Positions 1 to 7,008 of a stretch of DNA of 29,776 nucleotides are shown here, one piece after another. The notes below the pieces were generated by a model. That model was given only the letters and a program-made list of their open reading frames with translations, was not told where the DNA came from and ran no database searches. The stretch is from Calidifonticultor sp964387355. GTDB taxonomy: Bacteria > Actinomycetota > Humimicrobiia > Humimicrobiales > Humimicrobiaceae. How positions within the stretch are numbered: the first letter of the stretch is position 1; each line of letters starts with the position of its first letter. The position numbers and the translations under genes were made by a program. The stretch lies in assembly GCA_964387355.1 (NCBI GenBank), contig CAYLWJ010000171.1, forward strand, positions 1 to 29,776, given 5' to 3'.

Positions 1-311
1 GGTTTTCAATTGACCCAGATGCTAATGGCAGCAGTTGTTATTATTTTAAAGGTTCTAAGTCATATTCAATTACAGGTAAGTTAATTTCAAATATGATTCA
101 GGATAAATTAGTTTCAAATTTAGATATACTAGACTGCAGAGTTCATGGGGCAAGCTATGCAATATTAAAGGAAACTGTAATGACTGCTGTGCTTGTCGAG
201 CCAGGTTTTATCTCTAACTTAAATGATAGAGAAAATATAAAAAAGACTGAGTTTCAAATGGGCATAGTTAATTCAATAATTGAAGCTGTTACAGAATTTC
301 TAAGGGAATAA
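1..311 (+). CDS. N-acetylmuramoyl-L-alanine amidase, C-terminal part (gene starts before the window)
   Basis: The reading frame is open from base 3 to the stop at 309-311, so this is the 3' end of a longer gene. The translated end fits the zinc-dependent Amidase_3 family, which cleaves the bond between MurNAc and the stem peptide of peptidoglycan. The family's C-terminal motif is clear: VLVEPGFISN carries the conserved catalytic Glu, and it is preceded by the region where the family has a conserved His/Arg-type 'gl..R..H' stretch (here DCRVHGASYAIL) and followed by a helix ending IEAVTEFLRE. The internal ATG at 93 is not the start, because family-like sequence (SSCYYFKGS) continues upstream. 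The Zn-binding His/Glu/His part lies outside the window. The next gene follows 42 bp downstream on the same strand. Confidence 0.85.
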   Translation, partial: FSIDPDANGSSCYYFKGSKSYSITGKLISNMIQDKLVSNLDILDCRVHGASYAILKETVMTAVLVEPGFISNLNDRENIKKTEFQMGIVNSIIEAVTEFLRE

Positions 312-353
312 AGATAAATTTTGCTTGGTATAATAAATTGATAATAAATTGAT

Positions 354-1625
354 ATGTATATAATTTATGATGATATTTTTCTAAAGCATAATACTGGTCA
401 GTCACATCCAGAAAATCCTCTGCGACTTTTATCAATTATAGATAAGATTAACGAAATATATAAGAAAAAAATAGATTCATTTAACTTAAAATTTGAAAAA
501 CCTACTATTGTAGATGAAAAAGTTATTTTAGAAATTCATGACAAGAATTATTTAGAAAAAGTAAGACTGCTGTCACAAAAGTTGCTATCAAGACCTGGTA
601 CTTTTTATTATCTTGATCCAGACACAGTCGTTTCAGAGCATACTTATGAATGTGCCTTATTTGCAGCTGGCGCATGTCAAAAAGGTATTGATTTAATTTT
701 TAAAAACCCTGGTGAGAATTTTTTTGCAATGGTTAGACCACCAGGACATCATGCATTTAATGACAGAGGAAGTGGGTTTTGTATTTTTAACAACATAGCA
801 ATTGCAGCAAAGTATGCAATTAATAATTACAACCTAGAAAGAGTTGCAATAATAGACTTTGATGTTCATCATGGTAATGGAACTCAGGACATTTTTTATG
901 AAAGCAACAATGTTTTTTATATTTCAATGCATCAATATCCACATTATCCAGGAAGCGGTTATTATACAGAAATTGGCAATAAAGAGGGCAAAGGATTTAA
1001 TTTAAATATTCCATTAACACCTTTTTCTGAAGAGGTAGATTATTTATTTGCTTTTATTGAGCTTGTTTTGCCTGCTTTATTAAAATATAAACCGCAGTTA
1101 TTATTAGTTAGCGCAGGCTATGATGCACATGAAGATGATTATTTATCAAGTATAAATTTATCAAGCAGCTCTTATTATAAGATAGCAAGCTTAATCAATA
1201 TTATAAATTACATAACAACTGATATTTCAAATAATTTTAATAAAGATAATTTAAAAAGAGATAATTATGAAAAAAATAGAAAAGATTTCAAAGAAGATAA
1301 AATATCCACAGTCAATAAAAAAATAACTAATTTGAAAAAATTAGGAATAGGCCTTATTTTAGAAGGTGGATATAATCTTCGGTCATTATCTGAAAGTGTT
1401 GTAAAAACTATAGAAGGAATTGAAATTTTTAACTCTGAAATAGAACTAAAAAATGCAGAGCTTGATAAGTTTGATAAGTTTGATGAGTTTGATAGGCTTG
1501 ATAAATTAGATATTTTTAAGGGTAATTTAAAAGATATATTTCTAACTAATTTAAGTGGAGGTTTTAGTCCAAATAAACAAAATAAAGCAACTTTTGATGA
1601 AATTAAAAAAATTTTCTTACTTTAA
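354..1625 (+). CDS. Histone deacetylase-superfamily (AcuC/HDAC-like) amidohydrolase
   Basis: A zinc-dependent deacetylase of the arginase/HDAC fold; bacterial members remove acetyl groups from proteins such as acetyl-CoA synthetase or from small amides. The core is complete: the His pair GHH at residues 131-133, the metal-binding IDFDVHHGNG at 167-176 (Asp170 and His172 as ligands), SAGYDAH at 253-259 (Asp257 as the third ligand), and the EGGY turn at 337-340 with the transition-state Tyr. The length of 423 aa exceeds many bacterial members because of two non-core parts: a Lys/Asn-rich insertion at about 290-328, between the Asp ligand region and the EGGY motif, and a C-terminal tail with a D-K-F/L tripeptide repeat (about 371-386). 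The ATG at 354 has no good Shine-Dalgarno. It overlaps the next gene. Substrate cannot be told from sequence. Confidence 0.9.
   Translation: MYIIYDDIFLKHNTGQSHPENPLRLLSIIDKINEIYKKKIDSFNLKFEKPTIVDEKVILEIHDKNYLEKVRLLSQKLLSRPGTFYYLDPDTVVSEHTYECALFAAGACQKGIDLIFKNPGENFFAMVRPPGHHAFNDRGSGFCIFNNIAIAAKYAINNYNLERVAIIDFDVHHGNGTQDIFYESNNVFYISMHQYPHYPGSGYYTEIGNKEGKGFNLNIPLTPFSEEVDYLFAFIELVLPALLKYKPQLLLVSAGYDAHEDDYLSSINLSSSSYYKIASLINIINYITTDISNNFNKDNLKRDNYEKNRKDFKEDKISTVNKKITNLKKLGIGLILEGGYNLRSLSESVVKTIEGIEIFNSEIELKNAELDKFDKFDEFDRLDKLDIFKGNLKDIFLTNLSGGFSPNKQNKATFDEIKKIFLL
1464..1508 (+). repeat. In-frame 9-bp tandem repeat, five units, inside the deacetylase gene
   Basis: Units begin at 1464, 1473, 1482, 1491 and 1500, with consensus GATAAGTTT; the first two are identical, the later ones differ at one to three bases. 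Each unit encodes Asp-Lys/Glu/Arg-Phe/Leu, so copy-number change would alter tail length without shifting frame. Confidence 0.85.
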
Positions 1626-2142
1626 TATAATCAATAAGCAAAATAAATGGTTAAGTTTACAAAACTTTATTTCTAAATTTAGATTTCTGTCATTTATACC
1701 AACTTTATTTTTGATAATATCAATTTTTACTGTTTTTGTATTTTTTCCATTGATTTTTTTATCTGGCTGCAGGCAATATGATAATAAATTAGATATTTCC
1801 TATTTTTTCAAAACTGATCCTGAAAAAGCAGTTATTGATTTTTTATATGCTTTAAATGGACATGATGCGGAATATATTTATAGTAATTTTCTTTTAGATA
1901 GTGATAGAAAAAAAATTAGTAAGGAAAAATTTATAAATGAGCTGACAAATATACTTGATAAGGTTGAAAATATTGAAGTAGAGAGAGTTGTTTATCTAGG
2001 CTTTGAAAATGAAATGAGTCAAGTAGTTGCACAGTTTTATGTTTATTATACTAATAAGAATATAAGCAGATATAAAAAGTATTTTTATTTAAAACAAGAA
2101 AAAAACAAGTGGAAAATTGTATTTGATAAGACTTTTATTTAA
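1597..2142 (+). CDS. Small predicted lipoprotein with NTF2-like/DUF4878-like C-terminal region
   Basis: Not recognised at family level. Starting at ATG 1597 the protein has about 181 residues: a basic N-terminus, a long hydrophobic stretch, and a lipobox ending LIFLSGC, so it is probably lipid-anchored outside the cytoplasmic membrane. After the Cys comes a short linker and a domain of about 110 residues beginning DPEKAVIDFLYALNGHDAEYI, which has the look of NTF2-like (DUF4878-type) folds: an N-terminal helix, then strands ending in KNKWKIVFD. The fold assignment is inference. The start is uncertain: a GTG at 1555 is also in frame and would include a GGAGG-containing stretch that encodes Gly-Gly in the upstream frame. 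With either start it overlaps the deacetylase gene, suggesting coupling. Confidence 0.65.
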   Translation: MKLKKFSYFNIINKQNKWLSLQNFISKFRFLSFIPTLFLIISIFTVFVFFPLIFLSGCRQYDNKLDISYFFKTDPEKAVIDFLYALNGHDAEYIYSNFLLDSDRKKISKEKFINELTNILDKVENIEVERVVYLGFENEMSQVVAQFYVYYTNKNISRYKKYFYLKQEKNKWKIVFDKTFI

Positions 2143-2305
2143 ACCATATTTTTTGTTATTGATTTTTAATTATTTGTTTTTATATTATAATAACATTTAA
2201 ATTTGTTTATAAATTTTATTATCAAATTTTTTTTATTGAGACAAATATAATGGCAAACATAATATATTATTGTATATATTATTGATTTTTATCGAGGTAG
2301 GCAAA

Positions 2306-2914
2306 ATGAAGCAAAAAGAATTTAAAAAACCTGATGAAGAAAGCAAAAATGAAAAGAAAACAAAACTTCAACAAGATGTTAAAGAAGAAATAAAAAAAGA
2401 AATTGAGCAGGATTTAGAAAAAGAAATTAATCAATATAAAGAAGAGATAGAGCTTTTAAGAAAAGAGCTTGAACACTATAAAAAACTTGAAGAAGATTAC
2501 TTAGATAAGTTAAAAAGAATTCATGCAGATTACGATAATTACAGAAAAAGAGTATTAAGAGATCAAATTGACACAATTGCAAGAGCAAATAAAGATTTAC
2601 TTGAAAAATTACTCCCTGTTATTGATAGTTTTGACCAAGCTTTAACAATTGGAGAAGACTTAAAGAGCAGTGATGATGAGTTTTTAAAAGGTGTAAAAAT
2701 GATTTATCAAAAGCTAATGGATATTTTAGCTAAAGAAGGAGTTTCTGTAATTGACCCAAAAGGAAAAGAATTTAACCCACACGAATGCGAGGTAGCAATA
2801 ACAGAAAATGTTGATGATGTTGCAGAAGGCACAGTTTTAGAGGTATTAAGAAAAGGCTATAAACTAAATGATTTTTTAATAAGACCTGCTGTAGTAAAAG
2901 TTTGTAAGAAATAA
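2306..2914 (+). CDS. grpE: GrpE, nucleotide exchange factor of DnaK
   Basis: GrpE releases ADP from the Hsp70 chaperone DnaK. The 202-residue protein has the usual plan: an acidic/basic coiled-coil N-terminal half rich in Glu and Lys, the DYDNYRKRVLRDQ helix, the four-helix-bundle region around LLPVIDSFDQALTI, and the C-terminal beta-wing with GKEFNPHECEVAI and GTVLEVLRKGYKLNDFLIRPAVVKV, the strongest family signature. ATG 2306 is chosen because GAGGT at 2294-2298 sits 7 nt upstream; a TTG at 2270 in the same frame has no such support. Neither hrcA, dnaK nor dnaJ is next to it, and no CIRCE element is visible upstream. A weak promoter-like TTGAGA lies at 2236. Confidence 0.95.
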   Translation: MKQKEFKKPDEESKNEKKTKLQQDVKEEIKKEIEQDLEKEINQYKEEIELLRKELEHYKKLEEDYLDKLKRIHADYDNYRKRVLRDQIDTIARANKDLLEKLLPVIDSFDQALTIGEDLKSSDDEFLKGVKMIYQKLMDILAKEGVSVIDPKGKEFNPHECEVAITENVDDVAEGTVLEVLRKGYKLNDFLIRPAVVKVCKK

Positions 2915-3018
2915 ATTTATTTAAAAGTCAAAAAAATAAAAAATAAAAAATAAGATTATAAAAATATAAACACATAAAAGTTAAAGTGTAAAAAAGAAAA
3001 AAAAGGAGAAATTAATTG

Positions 3019-3792
3019 ATGGCTGATAATCAAATATTTGGCAATAATAATCAAAACAAAAATTTTGCTCAATATCAAGCATCTGGGCAAAACCAGTCAC
3101 CTGGGCAAGGCCAAGCTTCTTGGCAAAATCAGAATAATTGGCAGGGTCAGGGTCAAAACAGTACTTATTCTGGCGGAGCAGGCTATTCTGGTTCACCTAG
3201 AAGATTTTCACCTGGTTGTATTGGTGGCGTACTTACAGTCATTGTAGTTTTAATTTTAATTATAATAGCTGTTTCTGTAATTTTTGGTGGCAGAAATAAT
3301 ATGGTTAGAAAAGAACTTGCTGTTGAAAATGCCTGGGCTCAAGTTCAGAATGTCTATCAGCGAAGACTAGACTTAGTCCCAAATTTAGCAGAGTCTACAA
3401 AAGCATATATGAAGTTAGAAAAAGATATATTTAAAGCAATTGCAGAAGCAAGAAGCGGCATACAAAAAGCTAGTACTCCGTCAGAACTTGAAAGTGTAAA
3501 TAAAGAAATAAACTCATTTATAAGGGATATTAAGGTTGTTGTTGAAGATACACCGGAGTTAAAGGCAAGTGAGGTTGTTAAAGACTTAATGACACAGCTA
3601 GAAGGGACAGAAAACAGAATTACTGTTGAGAGAATGCGTTATAATGAAGCGGTGCAAGATTATAATACTTATATTAGATTATTTCCAAATAATTTTGTAG
3701 CAAGTCTTTTTGGTTTTCAACCTAAAGAGTTTTTTGAAGCTCAGCCAGGCGCTGAGATTGCACCTGAAATAAACTTAAACCTTGAAGAATAA
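3019..3792 (+). CDS. lemA: LemA family membrane protein with Gln/Asn/Gly-rich N-terminal extension
   Basis: LemA proteins are single-pass, helical-bundle membrane proteins of unclear function, often encoded next to TPM-domain proteins. Here a membrane segment lies at about 67-90, followed by the LemA core: VENAWAQVQNVYQRRLDLVPNL at about 102-123 is the family hallmark, and the terminal YIRLFPNNFVASLFGFQPKEFF stretch matches its C-terminal signature (each quoted only in part elsewhere). Residues 1-62 are an added low-complexity region of Gln, Asn, Gly and Ser; usual LemA proteins start just before the membrane helix. The start is ATG 3019 with GGAG at 3005-3008; a TTG immediately before it is less likely. 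It leads the cluster with the TPM gene 117 bp downstream. Confidence 0.92.
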   Translation: MADNQIFGNNNQNKNFAQYQASGQNQSPGQGQASWQNQNNWQGQGQNSTYSGGAGYSGSPRRFSPGCIGGVLTVIVVLILIIIAVSVIFGGRNNMVRKELAVENAWAQVQNVYQRRLDLVPNLAESTKAYMKLEKDIFKAIAEARSGIQKASTPSELESVNKEINSFIRDIKVVVEDTPELKASEVVKDLMTQLEGTENRITVERMRYNEAVQDYNTYIRLFPNNFVASLFGFQPKEFFEAQPGAEIAPEINLNLEE

Positions 3793-3909
3793 TTTTTTAT
3801 AATAACTATAATAACTACAATAATAATTTAAAAATATTAAGTAAAAAGTATAATCACTAAGAGATTTTTTTTAAACTATTAAGAAAATACATATTAATTT
3901 TATTAATTT

Positions 3910-4968
3910 ATGCTGAAATCACACTTAATAACACATATAATAAAAATAAGAAATTATATTTTTTTTAATAAGCAAAAATTTTTTAATAAAATTAATGGCT
4001 TTTCTACTTTTAACTTAAACGTTTTAAAATTTATTGCTTTTGCTTTTTTTATTTTTTTTACATTTTCATTATGCTTTCTAAGCTTTGCCAATTTTTTACA
4101 TGCTGATGTTTCATATCCTGAATATACCTCCTTTGTAAATGACTATGCAGGAGTTTTAGGCTTTGAATGGGAAGACAGAATAGAAAGTATTTGCGCTCAG
4201 GTTGAAGAAAAAACAAGCGCAGAAATTGCAGTTGCTGTTATTGATAGTTTACAGGAAATTACAATTGAGGAGTATGCTGTAAAACTTTTTGAGAAATGGA
4301 AAATAGGTAAAGCTAAAGAGGATAATGGGGTACTTTTACTTGTAGCAATCTCTGATGGAGAACTTAGAATTGAAGTTGGATATGGACTTGAAGGTACAAT
4401 AACTGATTTAGAGGCAGGTGATATAATTAACGATGTTATAGTTCCATATTTTAAGCAGGGAGATTATGAAAAAGGAATATATGAAGGTGTTGCAGCAATA
4501 GCTAACGAAATATACAAGGAATATGGCGTTGGCACCACTATAGAAACTTCACCAATAAAAAAAACTGGCTTTTTTGAATCATTAGACAGTTTTTTAAAAA
4601 ATGAACAAAATGTTTGTTTTTTTTGCTGCATTCCTATTTTTCTTATTGGTGCAATTTCATCAGCTATAAGTAGTATTTTACGAAGAAAATGTCCTAAGTG
4701 TAAAAAATTAAAACTTAAAATAAAACAAGTTATTATTCAACAGCCTACATACTCATCAACTGGAAAAATGTTGGAGACTAGAACTTGCTCAAGCTGTGGC
4801 TATAGTGATCAAAAAGTTGTAACTCTGCCTAAGAAAGGCAGCACTTCTTCAGGAGGCTTTTATGGTGGCGGTTCTTCAGGAGGTTTTTCTGGTGGCAGCA
4901 GAGGTGGCGGTTTTGGCGGCTTTGGTGGCGGCTTTTCAGGCGGTGGGGGTGCTAGCGGAAGATGGTAA
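3910..4968 (+). CDS. TPM-domain (YgcG-type) membrane protein with zinc ribbon and Gly-rich tail
   Basis: The protein of 352 residues has a basic N-terminal leader, a signal or membrane segment at about 38-60, a TPM domain at about 72-206 (VNDYAGVL, then the AEIAVAVIDSL strand and the GVLLLVAISDGELRIEVGYGLE core), a second membrane segment at about 235-256, a zinc-ribbon-like set of cysteines (C261, C264, C293, C296) and a C-terminal tail of Gly/Ser/Phe repeats ending GGASGRW, typical of this family. TPM proteins pair with LemA in many genomes; the domain name comes from its presence in thylakoid and photosystem-repair proteins, but the bacterial role is not settled. There is no clear Shine-Dalgarno at ATG 3910, and the first 35 residues could be an over-extension. 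Its stop overlaps the SigI start by 7 bp. Confidence 0.88.
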   Translation: MLKSHLITHIIKIRNYIFFNKQKFFNKINGFSTFNLNVLKFIAFAFFIFFTFSLCFLSFANFLHADVSYPEYTSFVNDYAGVLGFEWEDRIESICAQVEEKTSAEIAVAVIDSLQEITIEEYAVKLFEKWKIGKAKEDNGVLLLVAISDGELRIEVGYGLEGTITDLEAGDIINDVIVPYFKQGDYEKGIYEGVAAIANEIYKEYGVGTTIETSPIKKTGFFESLDSFLKNEQNVCFFCCIPIFLIGAISSAISSILRRKCPKCKKLKLKIKQVIIQQPTYSSTGKMLETRTCSSCGYSDQKVVTLPKKGSTSSGGFYGGGSSGGFSGGSRGGGFGGFGGGFSGGGGASGRW

Positions 4969-5669
4969 ATTTTTTCCAGATTAACTCACTTGAGCAGTTA
5001 GTACTTAAAGCAAAAGAGGATAAGCTTGTTAATGAAAAACTTATTGAGCAATTTAAGCCTTTTATTGCAAGTGTTATTCAAAAGCGAATTGGGAAATATC
5101 TAGAATATGGTGTAGATGACGAGCTTTCTATTGGTCTTATTGCTTTTAATGAAGCAATTCACAACTATGATTATAAAAAGGGTAAGTTTTTAAGCTTTGC
5201 TCGGCTGGTAATAATTAATAGATTGATTGATTATTATAGAAAAGAAACAAAATTAAAAACTGTTTCTTTAAACGGATATAATAAAAATGGAGATAATGAA
5301 GAAAATGCAGTTATTGAACTTTTAGATAAAAAGGCAGTTGAAAAATTTTTATATAGAAGTGAAGACGAAGAAAGAAAGTTTGAAATTATTGAATACACAA
5401 GAATATTAAAAGAATGGAATATTAATTTTTCAGACCTTATAAAAATTTGTCCTAAACAAGAAAATCTTAGGAATGACTATAAAAAAATTGCAGAAAAAAT
5501 TGCTTCAGATGACTATCTTTTTAATGAATTGTGTAAAACTAAAAGACTTCCAATAAAACAATTAGAAAAGCTATTTCCTATACATCGAAAAAAAATTGAA
5601 AGAGGACGAATATATATAATAGCGTTGGTAATAGCAATTAAAATTAAATTAAGTTTTTTACAAGTTTAA
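4962..5669 (+). CDS. sigI: RNA polymerase sigma factor of the SigI family
   Basis: A sigma-70-family factor of 235 residues. Region 2 spans about 28-96 and includes the core-binding and -10-reading helices: VDDELSIGLIAFNEAI and then FLSFARLVIINRLIDYYRK. No ordinary sigma region 4 is seen. Instead the C-terminus (about 145-230, ending in the ...IERGRIYIIALVIAI helix) matches the SigI-specific C-terminal domain. In Bacillus and clostridia SigI is a heat-, envelope- or carbohydrate-responsive factor held by the membrane antisigma RsgI, which is what the next gene encodes 37 bp downstream. The start ATG 4962 lies inside the TPM gene, so the two are probably translated from one message. Confidence 0.88.
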   Translation: MVNFFQINSLEQLVLKAKEDKLVNEKLIEQFKPFIASVIQKRIGKYLEYGVDDELSIGLIAFNEAIHNYDYKKGKFLSFARLVIINRLIDYYRKETKLKTVSLNGYNKNGDNEENAVIELLDKKAVEKFLYRSEDEERKFEIIEYTRILKEWNINFSDLIKICPKQENLRNDYKKIAEKIASDDYLFNELCKTKRLPIKQLEKLFPIHRKKIERGRIYIIALVIAIKIKLSFLQV

Positions 5670-5706
5670 AAAATTTAGTTGTATTTAAATTTAATGTGAT
5701 TAAAAA

Positions 5707-6744
5707 ATGGAAGAAAATTTAAAAAATTATAAAAAAGCATATATTTTAGAAGTTCATAGAAATTTTTTAATTTTAATGACTTCGGATGGTGCATTTCTAA
5801 GATATAGTAAATTAAATAGCAGTATGTATGAAATTGGTGATGAGATAATAATAGAAAGCAGTGAATTAGAGAATAATGGCTTATGCTCTTATTTTAATAA
5901 ACCTGATAAAAATTTTGTTCTTGAAGAAAGTTTTAAGAGTTTAAAATACAAAAATAAATTTAGGCTGTTAAGAGGTATTGCTGTTGGAGTAGCGGCAGTT
6001 GTAATTTTAACCTTTGGAATCTATTTTGGTATAAATTATCTTAATAAAACAGGTTATCTTCCATCTTTTAATCTTTCTTTTATTGCGTCTGCAAAAGATA
6101 AAGCTGTATCTGAACAAAGTTTAGCTTCAATGAGTGCCGAAAATATTACTTCTGGTACTGTAGCTTCCCAAAGCACTGGTACTGAAATGTTAGGTGCTGA
6201 AAATATTTCTATAAAAGAAGATGCAAACGAAACTGGCAGTGCTGATAAAATTGCTGAAGATACAAGTAATGGAGAGAAAATTCAGCTGAAAGAAAGCTTT
6301 AACTTGTCACCTGTAAACAGCAAAATTTTTGGTAAAGAAATAATTGTTTTAGATGAAAGTGGAGAAAATGTCATTGTGCAAAATCAAAATGATTACATTG
6401 AAAATATGCAAAAGCAGCCTGTTCTTTATGAAGGATTTTATAATATGAACACACTTAATACTGATTTTGTTGTTGATTATCCTGATATACAGATAGGGTA
6501 TAAAATAAATGAAGATATAAATAAATTGCTTACTTTTAATTTTATTGCAATAAAGCAAAAACAGCTTTTTAATGGAAATATAAATGCAGTGCTTAATGAT
6601 GAGAATTTAACAAATACAAGAACTTTTTCTATGATTTTTAAAAATTTTAAGTATGGTCAGCAAAGAACTGAGATAATTATTTTAGAAAATATAGAAAAAG
6701 GTTTTAAAATAATTATATATGGTTATTTCAATGAGTTAAATTAA
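5707..6744 (+). CDS. rsgI: RsgI-like membrane antisigma factor
   Basis: Residues 8-55 resemble the RsgI N-terminal antisigma domain: KKAYILEVHRNFLILMTSDG followed by FLRYSK and IGDEIIIE, the small cytoplasmic fold that binds SigI. A membrane helix lies at about 88-110 (GIAVGVAAVVILTFGIYFGI). A Ser/Thr/Ala/Glu-rich linker (about 125-200) then leads to an outside domain of about 145 residues that I do not recognise; it is not an evident carbohydrate-binding module, peptidase or the common DUF of Bacillus RsgI. Position directly after sigI agrees with the assignment. There is no strong Shine-Dalgarno before ATG 5707, so translation may be coupled to sigI. Confidence 0.82.
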   Translation: MEENLKNYKKAYILEVHRNFLILMTSDGAFLRYSKLNSSMYEIGDEIIIESSELENNGLCSYFNKPDKNFVLEESFKSLKYKNKFRLLRGIAVGVAAVVILTFGIYFGINYLNKTGYLPSFNLSFIASAKDKAVSEQSLASMSAENITSGTVASQSTGTEMLGAENISIKEDANETGSADKIAEDTSNGEKIQLKESFNLSPVNSKIFGKEIIVLDESGENVIVQNQNDYIENMQKQPVLYEGFYNMNTLNTDFVVDYPDIQIGYKINEDINKLLTFNFIAIKQKQLFNGNINAVLNDENLTNTRTFSMIFKNFKYGQQRTEIIILENIEKGFKIIIYGYFNELN

Positions 6745-6799
6745 TAAAAAATTACAAAGTATTTTGTGTTCTTTTAAGATTTTTATATTAGCTATATTG

Positions 6800-6909
6800 T
6801 AATTAGTTCTTGCTGAATAATTAATAAAAATTAAGTAATTTAAAAAAATTTAAGCTTAGAAATTTGAAAAATATCAAAAATATTTGTATTGTTCAGCAAT
6901 AACTAATTA
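6800..6909. mobile_element. MITE-like repeat element, copy 1
   Basis: About 110 bp bounded by inverted ends: TAATTAGTT at 6800-6808 and AACTAATTA at 6901-6909. Over the outer 20 bases inside the terminal TA the two ends agree at about 18 positions, including TTGCTGAA against TTCAGCAA. A second copy at 16300-16408 is the same apart from one missing A and two substitutions. No coding frame is present. The outermost TA on both sides would fit a TA target duplication as made by IS630/Tc1-type transposases, but in DNA this AT-rich that is only suggestive. It lies between rsgI and the DUF4349 gene. Confidence 0.8.
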
Positions 6910-7008
6910 AATATTTTATAATTGATTGCACTATCTGTGAGTTGTTTTTACAATTACTAATGTAGACGTATTCTTTGAGTATTATATTTATAAAAATGGG
7001 AGTATATC

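Noticed and set aside
1555..1596. GTG start at 1555 for the small lipoprotein, with GGAGG close by
   Set aside because: The GGAGG encodes Gly-Gly of the upstream protein and lies inside the supposed coding region; ATG 1597 gives a better lipoprotein signal. It remains an alternative.
2270..2305. TTG start extending GrpE by 12 residues
   Set aside because: GAGGT is correctly spaced from ATG 2306, and the extra residues are not part of the family.
2143..2305. CIRCE element (HrcA operator) upstream of grpE
   Set aside because: No TTAGCACTC...GAGTGCTAA-like inverted repeat is present.
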